This document shows, piece by piece, positions 1 through 12,757 of a stretch of 64,000 nucleotides of DNA (position 1 is the first letter of the stretch; each line of letters begins with the position of its first letter). The notes under the pieces are model-generated. The model searched no databases. It worked only from the letters and a program-made list of their open reading frames with translations, and was not told where the DNA came from. This DNA comes from Ophioderma brevispina. Lineage: Eukaryota; Echinodermata; Ophiuroidea; Amphilepidida; Ophiodermatidae. The translations under genes were made by a program, and so were the position numbers. The stretch is taken from positions 1 through 64,000 of the forward strand of contig JAMKCH010056975.1 in assembly GCA_023653785.1 (NCBI GenBank), written 5' to 3'.

Positions 1-3
1 GGG

Positions 4-754
4 TCAATAGGACCTTAACTGTCAGAAAATGATGGGGTTGCAAATTTCTACTGATGCCCCATTTTCAAGGGGGCAAAGGGAGTACAGGGAAAAAAATTTT
101 AAATCGAGTCAAAATTGTGTTTTAATGTACACTAACGTTCGTCTCGTCATAAGGATTAGAAAAGAATATTTGATAGGTTCCAACCTTTAGTTAAAGCGTT
201 AGCCCCATAATGGTTCAAGGTCACCCTGGGCGGTAGTGCTCCGATGTTGTTGAAATGGTTGTCAAATGGATTCCTTGTGTCATACTGAAACAGGAAAAAT
301 TGCATTTTAATTGGTCTTTTGGATATCATCCATTGCCGACATCCAGGGAAGTTCGGTGGGACCACCATAGACCATGAGAACATTGCGACATGTTGCTATG
401 TAATTAGCCAAACATATGTCACACACTGTAAAATACTACATTTTTGGATCCCTGGAGGGGACATACAAACAACATTATCACAGTTTCAACAAAATTGCGG
501 CATTGGGTAAAATTTTACCCGGATGACCTTGACACCATTATTGGGCTATAGCGCTTAAACTAAAGGTCGGAATTAGGCAAATGATATACTTTTTTATCTT
601 ATAGGAGGACGAACATGTTAATCTACTATTAAAACACAATTTTGTCTCGAGTTTTAATTTTTCACTGTAAGTAAAAATTTCCCCCCTGAGGAAGGGAGGC
701 AGCAGTTCAGAAAATTTGCACCCCATCATTTTCTGACGTCTGGTCCCTATTGAA
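4..754. repeat. Fold-back (long-TIR) element
   Basis: The left arm (TCAATAGGACC..GTCAGAAAATGATGGGG) and right arm ending CCCCATCATTTTCTGACG..CCCTATTGA are inverted copies. Similarity continues inward through CAAAATTGTGTTTTAAT, found in both arms. Arms are ~150 bp or more. A diverged copy of the right half lies at about 1170-1340. Confidence 0.8.
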
Positions 755-759
755 TAAAA

Positions 760-2270
760 ACAGCAAGAAAATCAAATCTTTAGCACCAAAAATCTACGGG
801 AAACTGTTTCATGACATACCAACCCACACTAATATCTGCCAGGTTGTAGTCATAGTTATGAGTCAAAATAGGTTCAAAGGTCACAATGGGGCGTGTTAAA
901 TTTTCAGATATATCGTCGTTATAAAATGGTGTCAAATTGTCGTCTAATGGTACAGAACCCGAAAATTATTACTGGTTTGCACCATCTATAATATTTGTTG
1001 CATAATTGGAATGCAAAAGGTGACGGGGCTAAGGGTCTATGGGAGGTCACTAGTCATTATCTCTGTAATTCTTTATAGGAAAGTTTCAAATAAAGAAGTT
1101 TTTACTTTTATTTATCTAGTGGGACAAATTTAAGTTTACAACCAGTCCGATCAAAATCGACAATTCTATGGAATTTTACGCCAGGATGACCTTTGAACTG
1201 TTATGCGCCTATTGTACTACAACTATAAGGCGAGATAGGGCAAATAGTACCTTTTTTTAAACCTTAGGAGTAGCCCAATATATTGGCACATCATTTAAAT
1301 CAATTCGAACAATTCTAATTTTTACCACTGTACAAACGTTGCCCCCTTATTTCTACATGTTCCACTTAGATTGATTGTGCGCTAGACTTTTAATATATTA
1401 TTTTGGGACTATTTCAGAGTATATTAACACCAAAATTGTTCTGTTGCAATTTGTGTGGGTTGGTCAAATTCATACAGTATTGGACATTTGAAGAAGTCAC
1501 AGTAGGGACACATGGCAAAAAAGGCAATCAATCAAGGCCAAGGGTACCTTTAAAATGCATATTAATTTTTCCATGGTTCAGCAATTATTATTATTCCGTG
1601 GTGTCCTTTTAATTTTGCCCCCAAATCAGAAAGGAAATGAAAGGCAGCAAAATTGGGGTCGGTTCTTTCGGAAACTTAATCGTTATAAAATTTCAAGCCC
1701 AAAAAAAGAACAGAAATGCAGCTATCATTTTCTGAAGTGTCAAGAACACCAAACATTTTCTCGAAATTGGAGAAAGTAAAAGACCCCAGAACCAGAATTA
1801 ATTAAAAAAAACCTAATTCATCCACAGATAGAAATATCTTATTCAAAAAATAAATCAAAAATAGATCTGGAAAATCTGGACAAAAGTACACAATTGGGAG
1901 AACAGCCCTACCAATTTATGAAGAAATTGGTTGGTACAAGTGGCTCTGTGAAAATATTGAAAATAAAAATATTTAGAGTTTTAAAATGTTTTACAAGTAC
2001 ATTTTAAAATTAGCACTATGAGTCCTTTACAATCCAAGTCATCCAGGACACAAAAGTATAAACCCATTTGTTTTCAAATCATTATTAGCTATTCTATTAC
2101 CTCTGCAGCCCGTTATTGAAAATTGAGCAGCATTCTGATTGGTCAGCATTCTGGCCATTATTCTGCAAAAATGGGTCGCCAAGCATTTCTATTAAAATAA
2201 GCTGTTTTAGGTATAGAATAGAAATAAAGGGTGGCAGTTGTATTATGGAATAGAAAAGGATGAGAAGCAT
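760..2270. other. Intergenic, diverged repeat remnants
   Basis: Positions 1170-1340 match 505-670 (GGATGACCTT.., the GGCAAAT block). The rest is AT-rich with no supported gene or repeat. Confidence 0.5.
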
Positions 2271-2279
2271 CACCTTATT

Positions 2280-2391
2280 AAAAATAATGGTGTTTTGATA
2301 AGGCTGGGCGAGCCTTGAGACTCCGAAAAGGCTCGCCGCTAGTCGGAGTCTAACAGGCAAAGCCAGACCTTATCAAAATTCCATTATTTTT
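2280..2391. repeat. Short inverted-repeat element
   Basis: AATAATGGTGTTTTGATAAG at the left is mirrored by CTTATCAAAATTCCATTATT at the right. The centre contains AGGCTCGCC on both sides of the dyad. Confidence 0.75.
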
Positions 2392-2399
2392 CATAACGG

Positions 2400-3246
2400 T
2401 GTGTTTGAATCTTTATCTTAAATACGTCGTCGTGAAAAGAACGAAAATCGATTTTTTTATAATTATTCAGGAAAATGAGAATATATTTCGTTTTTGAAAT
2501 ATTTTGAAGCAGCGTTCGTTTTTTCTTAATTAAAAACAACCAATTTAGCTGTTATGTTCACTTGTGCAGCTGGAGTCTAACACCAAGGACTAGTCGATAA
2601 TAGGTTTACTCTTATAGAAGAAGATAAGCGTCATTGCAAGGAATCCTGATTGATCTGAGTTAGAAATGGTCCCATCTGATCTGGAGGAAAGATTATCCTA
2701 TTTGGACTGGTTAAGCCGTGTCTAAATGTTATTTAGTAGGCAGGTTTGGAATATTTAGTAGGTTCAGTTCAAATAACACTTTCACACGTATAATATGACC
2801 CCGGATATGACACCACGCATTAAAGATCTTGATACAGAGTGATCCGCGGTTTGCACTACCGAATGCTTGTTACGCAGGCTAAGTTTTTAGCAAAGAAGAT
2901 ATCTATCTTATAGGAATTCTCTTTCTACATAAAACAGACTCCAAAACGCCAGTTTTCCTATCGAGGTGCAATATATTGGAACAATCTTGATGAGAATATT
3001 CAGCAGTCGGTTACTTTAAATGTATTAAAGAAAAAAAAATCAAGAGTTTCTTGGTTAAATTGCTGTTTTTAATAGTGTTTTTGCATTGTGTTATGTTTGT
3101 CAATTTGTTTGCTATTGCTTGCTTTGAAGTATTCCTATTACTTTTAGAATTAAGATAATTGTATTTTGTACAACTCCCCAAGGACACATATGTTAATGAT
3201 GTACCCACGGCACCCAAGGAAAGAACAAATTTGTTGATGGGCCTCC
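2400..3246. other. Intergenic, nothing recognised
   Basis: No supported gene or repeat. Short frames here have no recognisable motifs. Confidence 0.4.
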
Positions 3247-3877
3247 TTGGTGAATAAAAATAAAGTTGAATTAAATAGGCAATGTCTTGAGGCTATCATT
3301 AGCACTATATGGCGTATAAGAAAACAAAGGCGAAAAATTCCCTTTTTTACCGTTATACCTCAATTTTTATTTTTAAATCCGTCTTCAGTGTGTCTGGCGT
3401 TAGGGGTAGCAATTGTTACCAGTTTAAAAGTAAAAGCAACGTGTGTTAAATTTCTTTTTGAACATGTCCCTGATAGCTTGGCTTTTCGTTGTCGACATAC
3501 AGTATTAGCTAAACAGAGATGGTTTTATCCGACAATCACAATAAGCTTTTGTACATGTATTGAGTCACCTGAAGATTGCCATGACTTTGTTGGCTGATTC
3601 GTTGTCGAATATACATGATTATTCACCAGAGCATGGTCATGGTAATCCGACTATCACAATAAGCTTTTGTATTGAGTCACCTGTTCTTTCATCGTTGTTT
3701 ATTTCCACAATAAAGGGGCAAAATGTTTCGATTGTCCCCTTTAAATATAGTGAAGAAGAAATTGATGCATACTTTAGAGTCACTACTTTGGAGAATCGTT
3801 ACTTGAAAGATAAGGCTAACAGGAGATGGCAATCTGTGTTCCATGAGCTTTTTATATTAAAGGGGGATGGATCCTGA
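3247..3877 (+). other. Two overlapping short frames, unrecognised
   Basis: Frames at 3247-3597 (116 codons) and 3560-3877 (105 codons) overlap in different frames. I recognise neither. They share a diverged ~40-bp direct repeat (CACAATAAGCTTTTGTA... at about 3537-3570 and 3655-3682) that yields PTITISFC in both. The second frame ends inside a TTAA-bounded element. A gene is possible but not supported. Confidence 0.2.
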
Positions 3878-4215
3878 TTAAGTTTTTAAGTTTTTCATCT
3901 TGATAGAATGGTCTTCACCCCAAATCCCATCTGTAAAGTTTCGACAGCGATATTTACAACCCGTTTTGATGTGAGAGCTGAAAAGTGATTTGCATCCACA
4001 TAGAGTACGGTCGTAAAAATAATATTGCTCGACCAAAAAGGGGCACGTTTTCGCTAATACATCCAAACCAAACATCCTTAGCCCTAGATGTCACAGAGGG
4101 ATAAATGATGAGAAAAATAGTAGCTTTCTGCTGATACCAAAATTTTGACCACTAGTGTGGTACAATCAGGGTCCCTGGGGACGAGGCCTCTTAGCGATCG
4201 GGCCAGGACCTTTAA
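3857..4215 (+). mobile_element. Family D TIR element, copy 1 (TTAA-bounded)
   Basis: It begins TTAAAGGGGGATGG and ends GGGCCAGGACCTTTAA. The interior (GATAGAATGGTCTTCACCCC, ..GGGGACGAGGC) recurs at 13062-13395 (reverse), 13491-13768, 46118-46499 and 53931-54285. No transposase frame, so it is MITE-like. Confidence 0.85.
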
Positions 4216-6320
4216 GTTCTTTCACTATGTTTATTTCTTTCATTTGTACCACATGAGGCCGATGTTGTTTCTAGGAATTATTTTGTTCAATTGTCTTTTA
4301 TGTTAAGATATGAATATTATCAGACCGTTATTTTTCTCCGGAGGTGTCCAGAGATCACTTTCGGAAAAAAATAAAGTGGTTTCTTGTTTGATTTATTTTC
4401 TGTGAGAATATTCATAAGTTTAGAGAACGGTCTCTGCCCCGTTTGTTCGGAACTATATGGACAGTTGAAAAAAAGAAGAAACAAATGAGAATGATGAAAA
4501 GGAAAAGGGGCTGTGAGACGTATGTGACGGGCTTATACGCTAATGGGCTAATCAATACAAAATTTGATTTTATAGTGATTTCGTACATTGCGCCCTCTCT
4601 ATGGCCTTAGAGATACACATGAGATTAGTTAGGGAGAATTTGACGGTGATCAAGTACAGCTTAAAATACTCTCTATGCTGTTGTCATTCAGGTTTCCGGT
4701 AAAACTTTTATCAGTGTGTGCCTTTTGTTTAATAATTTAAGCTTTGTATTTGGTTATAGGCCTATAGATGTACGATTCCGAAGCATGCTGTTTTTTATCT
4801 ATAAACCTTATTATAATATGCTCTTGCTTTCTTAGTTCAGGTTCATTTGCTATCGATGCTACAAGAAACATGAATGGGTAAAGGTTTGGTTGGTTTATTA
4901 TGGAAGAAGATATAGTGTGAGTCTAGTGTGTTCCCATGCATGCACATTGTTATCTGGCCTCCATTTTTATGATAAACTTTTAAAAAATATTATTTTCTCA
5001 ATTTTATGAGAAGAGATTTTCACGGGAAAAAAGTATTTTGTTTACTATAAAAGAGAGAGAAAGAAAGGGGAGAATACCCCTAGTTGTTGTGCTAAGTGCA
5101 ACACTGTTTAGATTGCACAATAAGTGGAAAGTGGGGAATTCCCCAAGGATTGCTAAACTTAGAAGCTTGGTTTATTGCTTTAAAAGATCAAAACATTGAA
5201 AGATCTGGAATTCCCCCCTAGAGTTATATATATGAAGTGATGTAAATCGGGAGGATCAATCCGATTGGTCAGTAGGTATACGGTTAAGTTTATGCATGAG
5301 GATGATTGTAATGAATATTGTTCGAAAGGGGGAACTATCTGTGAGTAGGTAAATACTATCACTGGAAGGGACTCTCTGCCAGCATAACTACTAACAAGTA
5401 GCTAGAAGATAGCTAGTTTTATCTGCATTAAGGAGCAAAAATCAGTACTAGTGCCAGGATATTTAATTCCATGTGGGGCAGAGTTGCTGTATTATTTTAC
5501 TGTCGTCTTTGAAGCCCCAAAAGTGCTGGGGAGTCAAAATAGGATTCCAAATTTGTGGAAAGATAGAAAATCGTCGGTGATATCTTGGACTGAAATTACT
5601 GTGGAAGATGTCGTTCGAGGGACTAATTAACCTTGTCGTCACCGTGAACTGCTGGACAAGTTACCTTCAGGACTGAGAAGATTCCCTTGGAATATAATTA
5701 CCTAAGGATTTTGTATGAACTTGCGCTGTCATTTTGGAGTCTTCGCTGTGAGGACAATTCTCGTTGAACTCGAACACCTCTTTTGCATTTAATGTATCAG
5801 TTACAAAATTGTTGTATAATTGTGTAAATCTGTTTATATTATAAAATTCAGATCATTTGGCACAAGGCTCATTTAATTTGCGTTTGAAAGGTATTTTTGA
5901 CCTTAGACGTCTACAAGACGTCATAAAAGAATTGGGGGTCATCTTACGGGAATTGAATTGAGATAAATTTATTTTATTTTTTGAGCCTTATTGTTAAGAA
6001 TTTAACATTAAAAGTTGTGTATAATATGTATACGGGCTCATAATGTATCTCGGCAAGAAAAACCTTCAAAATAATGGGCTCGGCTGCGCCCGCCCATGAT
6101 TTAGTTTTCTGACCTCGCACACATTATTCGCCAGTATATGACATGCAAACCTTTATTTCTTAATTATTGGCATGGTTCCATTAGGAATGGAATAGACATG
6201 TTTGGGAACTTTAGCTGATCAATTAGAGAAGAAAAAAAACAAAAAACCGTAAATTTGTCAAAAACATTTCTGAATTTTTGGGGATTCTGAAACCAATCAA
6301 CCCAAATGCCTTTAATCAAA
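4216..6320. other. Intergenic, AT-rich
   Basis: I see no gene, RNA or repeat that I can support. Confidence 0.4.
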
Positions 6321-6321
6321 A

Positions 6322-6718
6322 AAGTATTTTTTCGGAGATCTCCGATAATAATCAACGGCTGCTGGAAACGGTTTCCAATATGAAATAGCGGAAAGTAGCG
6401 CCATGTACGGCTACTACTATATGCTACCATTAATTGTTATTTGTTTAGGGCAAGTAAAGTTAGAGCTAGGTCATTTTCTTGAGCTGGCACTATTTCTCAT
6501 GGACAGGACATAAACTTAGCATTAATTCTAGCTCTGCCAGTAAGTAAAATTGGGATCCCAATTTAATTACAAAATCGCTTATTTTATGATTGATAAATAC
6601 GCATTTTTGAGATTCTCGTTCGGAGTGTAGTTCTAGACAAGAACCATTAACTGCAAAAAATGATTAAAATTTTGAAAATTAAGGGCGCTTCTTCAAAAAA
6701 TGTGCTGTTATGCTTTAA
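6322..6718 (+). mobile_element. Family E TIR element, right-hand part
   Basis: Matches the interior of the full copies at 48723-49267 and 52507-53061 (CCGATAATAATCAACGGCTG.., GAAATAGCGG..) and ends AATGTGCTGTTATGCTTTAA. The left end is lost or too diverged. Confidence 0.75.
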
Positions 6719-9045
6719 GGAAAAAAAAAGAGGGGGTCATTTGGTTGGTTGAGGAGATGCAAAAACTGGGGGTAAAAATCTGAGCCGCACGGCCTAGTTT
6801 TGTGAAAAAAGGGGTATTCTCGGGCAAAATTAACCATTCAAACCAAGTTTATTATTGTTGTGTTAACATTAAAAAAAAAGAGGGGCTTTCTGTGAGAGCA
6901 TGAAATAGAAATAGGGCGATCATGATTAATCAGTGAATTGATTATTAAAAATGGTGAGAGGCATCTACTGAGAGTAAGAAAAAGGGTGTCGTTTCAGTGA
7001 CGGTTTAAAAAGGGGGACCTTCAGTGGCATGACAGCGGTGCAAAAAAGGGGGTCAATTGTGCCGCACATCCCCGTCAATATTTTTCGGGGAAGTGTCCAC
7101 CCGCCCCCGGTGGTTTAAGATGTAAAAGGAGAGATGGTCCAGCAGGAACCAGAGTCCGGGGGCTCCATAGGACGACAAACGGAATAAATAAAAGCTTTTA
7201 AACTAACGTTGCGTGAAGGGTCAATGAATCGAGTGCCATATTCTTCACAGTTGTAGGCCTAGGGGGACGTGAGGTCGGTGGACTATATCTCCTGTCACAC
7301 CATGTTTGAAACCTTGAGTTGAAACCCTTATGAAGATTTGAAAGGCTTTATGCGGATTTGAAACTTTTATGAAGATTTAAACCTTTATGAGGGATTTGAA
7401 ACTTTATGAGGATTTGAAAGTTCAATCGGTGGCAGGGGGGGGGGGGGGGGGGTGGGGACGGCGCCAGCAGACCCGTAACCCGGATTTTTTAGGGGAGGGC
7501 GATTTTTTTTTACAAAGGGGACTTTTTCCCCAAAAATTCGCCCCCCCCCATGTAGGAGTGAGTGAATTTGGAAAAAGTGGACTTTTTTACCGAAATTTAA
7601 AACCATTTTTTGCAAAATAGCATAAAAAAAACCTTAATTTGGCCATTAGCCTAAGATCACAACATCTATATTTTGAGACTCTTTTAGCCATTTGTAGGGT
7701 CTTGTTTTTTGCTCTTTGGAATTGTGGTGGTGGGTGGGGGGGGGGGAAGGTCTGGCCCCAACCCCACCCCCGGCCCTTGTCGCCAGACTTTTTTTTCTGG
7801 GGAACAAAGTTACTTTTTAAAAAAAATGCGCCAACTCTTTTTGGGGGGAGCAAAGTATTTTTTTGGTTTAGAAAGTGAATTTTTTGGGAACAAAGAAAAA
7901 ACATCATTTGGAAATCTGTACCAATTTTTGGCCAACCGCCGATTTTTGCCACCAAAAAATGTTTGTTGATTTTGGCCTCATATTTGGCTGATTTTGCCAA
8001 ACAATCTATTATTTTCTTCTGGCCGGGGGAAGAACTGGAGGAAGAAAGAAAAGGGGAGCCCCCACCCCCTCCGGGCGGGCCCCCCCGCGCGCCGCGCCAC
8101 TAATGTTCATCAACAGGCCTGATTCAACATTTGAGAACCTTTTTTTTTGCATGTGATACTCTTGGGCCTGATTGGCTGCCCATACCAACCACTAATTTGA
8201 ATTGATCTGTTTACCACTACCGGGGGGTAGGAATGCCAACATAACAGAAACAGCCAAATCCAAAAACGTCATCAACTTACGGGTGCTAGTAGTTTCCCAA
8301 AAATCTTAACGGTAGGAGGGCCGCTCTTACGCATATCGAACGGGTACACAAAGACTTGACTAAAAGCAAGGCCTGGTCACGAATATCGTATTTAAATCTA
8401 AATGAACCGATATTTGAAATTACCATATTTTGCAGCGGGGTAATCACTAACCCCGTACGGATTTTGAAGTCAATAATTTTTTCTTAAATTTATCATGATA
8501 TTACTAAGATCTTTTGAACAAAAGGTGTAAGAGATGAAGTTTAATGTCACTGGGACCGAGACTCCAAATTAGGGGTGGAAATCCCCAATGCCAAATCGAG
8601 CAGATCTGTCCTACCCCCCTGCACTACCAATGTTCAACAGTACTGACAGTTAACAACGCGAGTCATGAAGTGTGAATAAGTAATTGCAGTCCAATTCTAA
8701 TAATAATTACCGGTGAGATATTTATTTGATTACAAGATTTATAATGGTGATCAACTGAAAATGTGGCTAGTAAAGCCAGTGAAGGTATTTCTCGGATGGC
8801 CCAGCTTGATCGAGGCCCAGCCTTCCAAATTCGGCTCCTACAAATTTACAATCATGACATTGACAGCAGTATCATTACCAATATCATTTCGTAACGCACA
8901 ATCATCTTGCTTCTTCACATTGGTGGCGACATTTGTTTGGTCCTTTATCATTTTTCACTTTGATTTTATCATTTTCATTTTTTTTTACCATAGCCTAGCT
9001 ATAGCCGCCCTTTTTCAGATCTAAATCGTTACTATACACAGTAAC
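6719..9045. other. Low-complexity region with G- and C-runs
   Basis: Contains a G run at 7434-7452, G/C-rich blocks at 7725-7790 and 8055-8100 (ending GCGCGCCGCGCC), and short mononucleotide runs. GATTTGAAA is repeated near 7335-7420. Open frames here on both strands follow from low complexity. No gene supported. Confidence 0.6.
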
Positions 9046-9452
9046 TTAGTCTAGTACAGGGAACCTTTACGTCGTTTTTTGACATTGGTCGTCGGCACGA
9101 CGTAAAGGCCAATAATGCATTGAAAAGCCGTAGCAATCAAGCACTGTATAGACTCATGGACTTGTCGACGCAGTGCTGCGTCGGAAGTCAATTACACTAA
9201 GAAAAATAACCCTAATGGCCGCAGTATTTATCATGCACCTACTTGTACTTGTTATTTATCTCCTGCAATTCTGTTTCTTCGATGAAAATAAATATTAAGT
9301 CTGTATTTCCAATTGATTCTTGTCGGGATTCGTGCTACACGATTTGACTTATGTAATGTCGTCATACTAGAAATGAGGGTGATTCGTAAATGTGAAATGC
9401 AAAAGATTGATAGTGACTCGTCTGACATGCCCGAAATTTCAGTATGACTCCG
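9046..9452 (+). repeat. Family G direct repeat, copy 1
   Basis: Nearly identical to 11694-12113. It begins AGTACAGGGAACCTTTACG and contains the short dyad ACGTCG..CGACGT. Ends at AGTATGACTCCGT. Confidence 0.9.
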
Positions 9453-9930
9453 TTGTACTAGTAACTTAGACTACAGTCTGATTAATAATTTGTTGGACAG
9501 AATCGAACACACGCGAGCGTGGACTGCGTGAGCCAGGAGGAACATCGCACCTTGTTTTGCGATGCGTAATTGGTCGAAGAATGCGCCGAACCTCCGCGGA
9601 GCTTGTTGCGCTTACACGAGGTGTGCGTATCTCCTGTCCAACTCCAAGTAATTATTAATCCCACTGTAAGTAATAATTGTTTGAACTGATTCGAACAATC
9701 TGTTGCGTGTCTGTGTGAGGTCGCACTGCTGTAGACAGCGCGTAAACACAACAAATACGCGATACGCGATACGCCCGTGTACAGGTCGCACAAGTCGGTA
9801 CTAACTACTACTCCCATCGAATGTTCGTCTGTCTATCCACAGACTCACAAGGACACAACTGGATTGTGTTTCACCAAGATTTTCTGTTTACAAACACAGC
9901 TTAGCTATATGTCATGCCATGACTAACAGT
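9453..9930. other. Intergenic, nothing recognised
   Basis: Higher CpG content around 9490-9830, but no supported gene. The 111-codon minus-strand frame has no recognisable motif. Confidence 0.4.
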
Positions 9931-10084
9931 ACTCTAAAGTACAAGGATTTAAATAAATCCCAAAGGATTGTGATTAGGGACCAATCCATATAGATTAGAA
10001 TTTTAAATCTATAAGATTTAATTTTAAATCTAAAAATGGATTGGTCCCAAATCACAATCATAAATCCCTGTAATTTAGAGTGTA
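9931..10084. repeat. Inverted-repeat (hairpin) element
   Basis: ACTCTAAAGTACAAGGATTT on the left is mirrored by AAATCCCTGTAATTTAGAGT. GGACCAATCCAT and ATGGATTGGTCC form the inner arms. Confidence 0.85.
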
Positions 10085-11693
10085 TGCAATTTGTTAGTCC
10101 TAGTAACTAGGACATTCGAATCCATTTATCATTACCACTGGGCATTATCGAGCAGCTGATTCTCATGTCCTAGTTCGTTGTATTGAAGTGACATACGGTA
10201 TTGAATGAACTCAAACTTTGCAAGGTTACAGAGACCAAAATACCGCCAATATGCACTCAACATGCATTCATGTGAATTCTTGCAATGCTTACCTTTCTGT
10301 TCATACCATCTGTTCTGCCATTTGATATCACAAAGTGCTAATTCGAGAAGAAATAGGACAGAGCGATCGTTCTCAAAGCAGCAATGAAGTCTAATTTAGA
10401 AACCGGAAGCATAAATCACGAGGTTAAAGGTCGTACACATGGTAAACAAATGCACACCACCGATGAGCAAAATCCGTTTCCAACACATGCAGACGATGCC
10501 TGCCAAGCCCATACAAAAAAAAAAGAAAGTAACTAATCCATTAAATTTTCAGGATTGGAAAAAAAAAATTGGCCTTATCCCAAAAAGTGAGGAGGGAGGC
10601 TATAAGATTCGGATAATTTTTTAATTGGCCTAACAATTTGGAAATAACCCGGCTTTTTGTATAAAAACAATGACGACGGCTAAATTTGTGATTTCTTGCC
10701 TTCCATCGTCTGACTAGTCCGTGAAATACGGCCACATAAACCACACACGTCGATCGCGTGAGAGCAATGAGTGACAGGTGCACACAACAGAATCGGTACT
10801 AGAAACTTCTCTTCCGAAGCAATTTACACAAACACGCACCAAAAAAAAACAAGCATGGCAAGAAACCCCTTCGTAAAATGGCATCTAGTCAATTTATGTT
10901 AAAAGAAGGAGCGCCCGGACAAATTTTGGCTCTAGATAATCTCCGCAGAGGGTGTGGCTTAGCATCTTGTCAAGGAAATATAGAATCACCGGCGCAAAAA
11001 ACACCGAATGCGTAGTTCGCCAGTGGCGTGCATACTAATCACGTGAGTCCTTGCGATTATTATCAACGATACGGTTTGTGAAGGTAAAAAATAAATAATG
11101 AGCAGACCTCCACAAAAATGTCTATTTTTCCCGAAATAGGTAAGTGAAAATTGACATCAACAATCTCATATGAATTATGAACCATTCCATGGACGTACTT
11201 GAGGGTGAGTAAAGTAAAGTTAAAGATAAGTTATCCTTCTGCAAAGTTGAACTTCGCTGAGTTCAGGAAAAATGGCTAAGTCATGTAATGGCAACGTTCT
11301 GTAACTCAGTATCTTAGTTCTGAGTTACATGTTACTGTAACTAGCAATTTGTGCAATTGTGTGTGCGCTCTTGCACGCCAAAACATAAGCAGCATTCATT
11401 GAGCTCCCATTCAATAGTTAACCCAATAATGGCAATATTGATTGGGGTGAGAAACTACTCCTTGACATCTCCTTTTGTTCTCATGTCAATAATAACACAG
11501 GACCTTCTGAAACTGTGTGCACAATTTCCAATTTCTCTTGATTTTCATGATATTGAGCATTGTAAAAATGTTCTAAGGATGCATTTGGATTATGTGGTAT
11601 CATGTCTATGTGATTCTTGGTAAGTCGGGCTCATATTTATTGTATGGTATATAGGAAGACTGAGGCATGTAAACAAATGACATCTGGTGTCCA
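10085..11693. other. Intergenic, nothing recognised
   Basis: No gene, RNA or repeat I can support. The 90-codon frame at 11351-11623 is unrecognised. Confidence 0.4.
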
Positions 11694-12113
11694 CACTTAG
11701 TACAGGGAACCTTTACGTCGTTTTTTGACATTGGTGGTCGGCACGACGTAAAGGCCAATAATGCATTGAAAAGCCGTAGCAATCAAGCACTGTATAAAGT
11801 GTATCTTGCCGACGCAGTGCTGCGTCGGAAGTCAATTACACTAAGAAAAATAACCCTAATGGCCGCAGTATTTATCATGCACCTACTTGTACTTGTTATT
11901 TATCTCCTGCAATTCTGTTTCTTCGATGAAAATAAATATTAAGTCTGTATTTTGGAGATATTCTTGTCAGGATTCGTGCTACACGATTTGACTTATGTAA
12001 TGTTGTTAGGAATTCATGTTGTTATACTAGAAATGAGGGTGATTCGTAAATGTTAAATGCAAAAGATTGATAATGACTCGTCTGACGTGCCCGAAATTTC
12101 AGCATGACTCCGT
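11694..12113 (+). repeat. Family G direct repeat, copy 2
   Basis: Same sequence as 9046-9452, with a short extra segment near 12001-12030 and few substitutions. High similarity implies recent duplication or transposition. Confidence 0.9.
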
Positions 12114-12116
12114 ATA

Positions 12117-12273
12117 CGGGTAGCCACAATTTGCACACCCACTTTATCTGCTCCCAGTTGAATTTAGCAGCCTTGACGGAATAAAGTACAGTATCACATG
12201 CACTTTATTCTGTGAAGGCTGCTGAATTCAACTGGGAGCAGATGAAGTTACATGCGCAAATTGTGGCTACCCG
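12117..12273. mobile_element. Hairpin element with ~70-bp arms
   Basis: CGGGTAGCCACAATTTGC is mirrored by GCAAATTGTGGCTACCCG. The inner arms CTGCTCCCAGTTGAAT and ATTCAACTGGGAGCAG also pair. It directly abuts repeat G copy 2. Confidence 0.88.
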
Positions 12274-12664
12274 ATGTATATAGTGGTTTTCAATACACCT
12301 TCCTCTGGGTTATATCCCACTAACACATAGACTCGATCTGTATAAGTCGGTACTGCGTACGCTTAGTTCAAACAATTATTACGGAGAGCATGCTAGGCTA
12401 GGTGTGAAATGGGCCAAGTGCAAGCCCAAGTGACTTGAATTGTTATTGTGTCTGATCCCATAACATTATTATAGAATGTTACATATGCAGGCCTTCGTTT
12501 ATGAAAATAAGAGGAGCTCTTAAGGGGCCCAATTAATTACATGTCATAACAATTATAAAATGTTGCCTCAATTTCATGGTGTACATTGAGAAATCAACTT
12601 CTCCTTTTTCTCCTCAAAAGTTGACTTATTTACCGTGAATATTCTTGCCAGAAGTAAATTAAAG
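12274..12664 (+). other. Upstream flank of GFM1 start, no recognised promoter element
   Basis: This stretch presumably holds the promoter and 5' UTR. I see no convincing TATA box, CpG cluster or known binding site. It follows directly after an inverted-repeat element at 12117-12273. Confidence 0.3.
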
Positions 12665-12757
12665 ATGCGTCTCCTGAGGAGTGTGTTGGGGAGTGCAGGT
12701 CAGCAGGTTTTACGCTGTACCCATCACAGATATTATGGATTAACCAATTATTACAGG
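12665..12757 (+). CDS. GFM1: GFM1 exon 1: start codon and mitochondrial presequence
   Basis: The exon gives 31 residues starting [10 protein letters not shown] and ending NYYR, in phase 0. They are rich in Arg and His with no acidic residue, as expected of a matrix-targeting presequence; human GFM1 also begins MRLL. The donor is AGG|GTAAGT. The ATG has the weak context AAAG-ATG-C. No upstream in-frame extension was sought beyond this, and no TATA box or CpG island is obvious upstream. A TIR element begins only 15 bp into the following intron. Confidence 0.85.

Noticed and set aside
7385..8000. Several open frames on both strands (76-137 codons)
   Set aside because: They are caused by G/C runs and low complexity; the products are Pro/Gly/Phe-rich with no domain.
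9482..9817. 111-codon minus-strand frame
   Set aside because: No motif, no splice context and no similarity to a known family that I can see.
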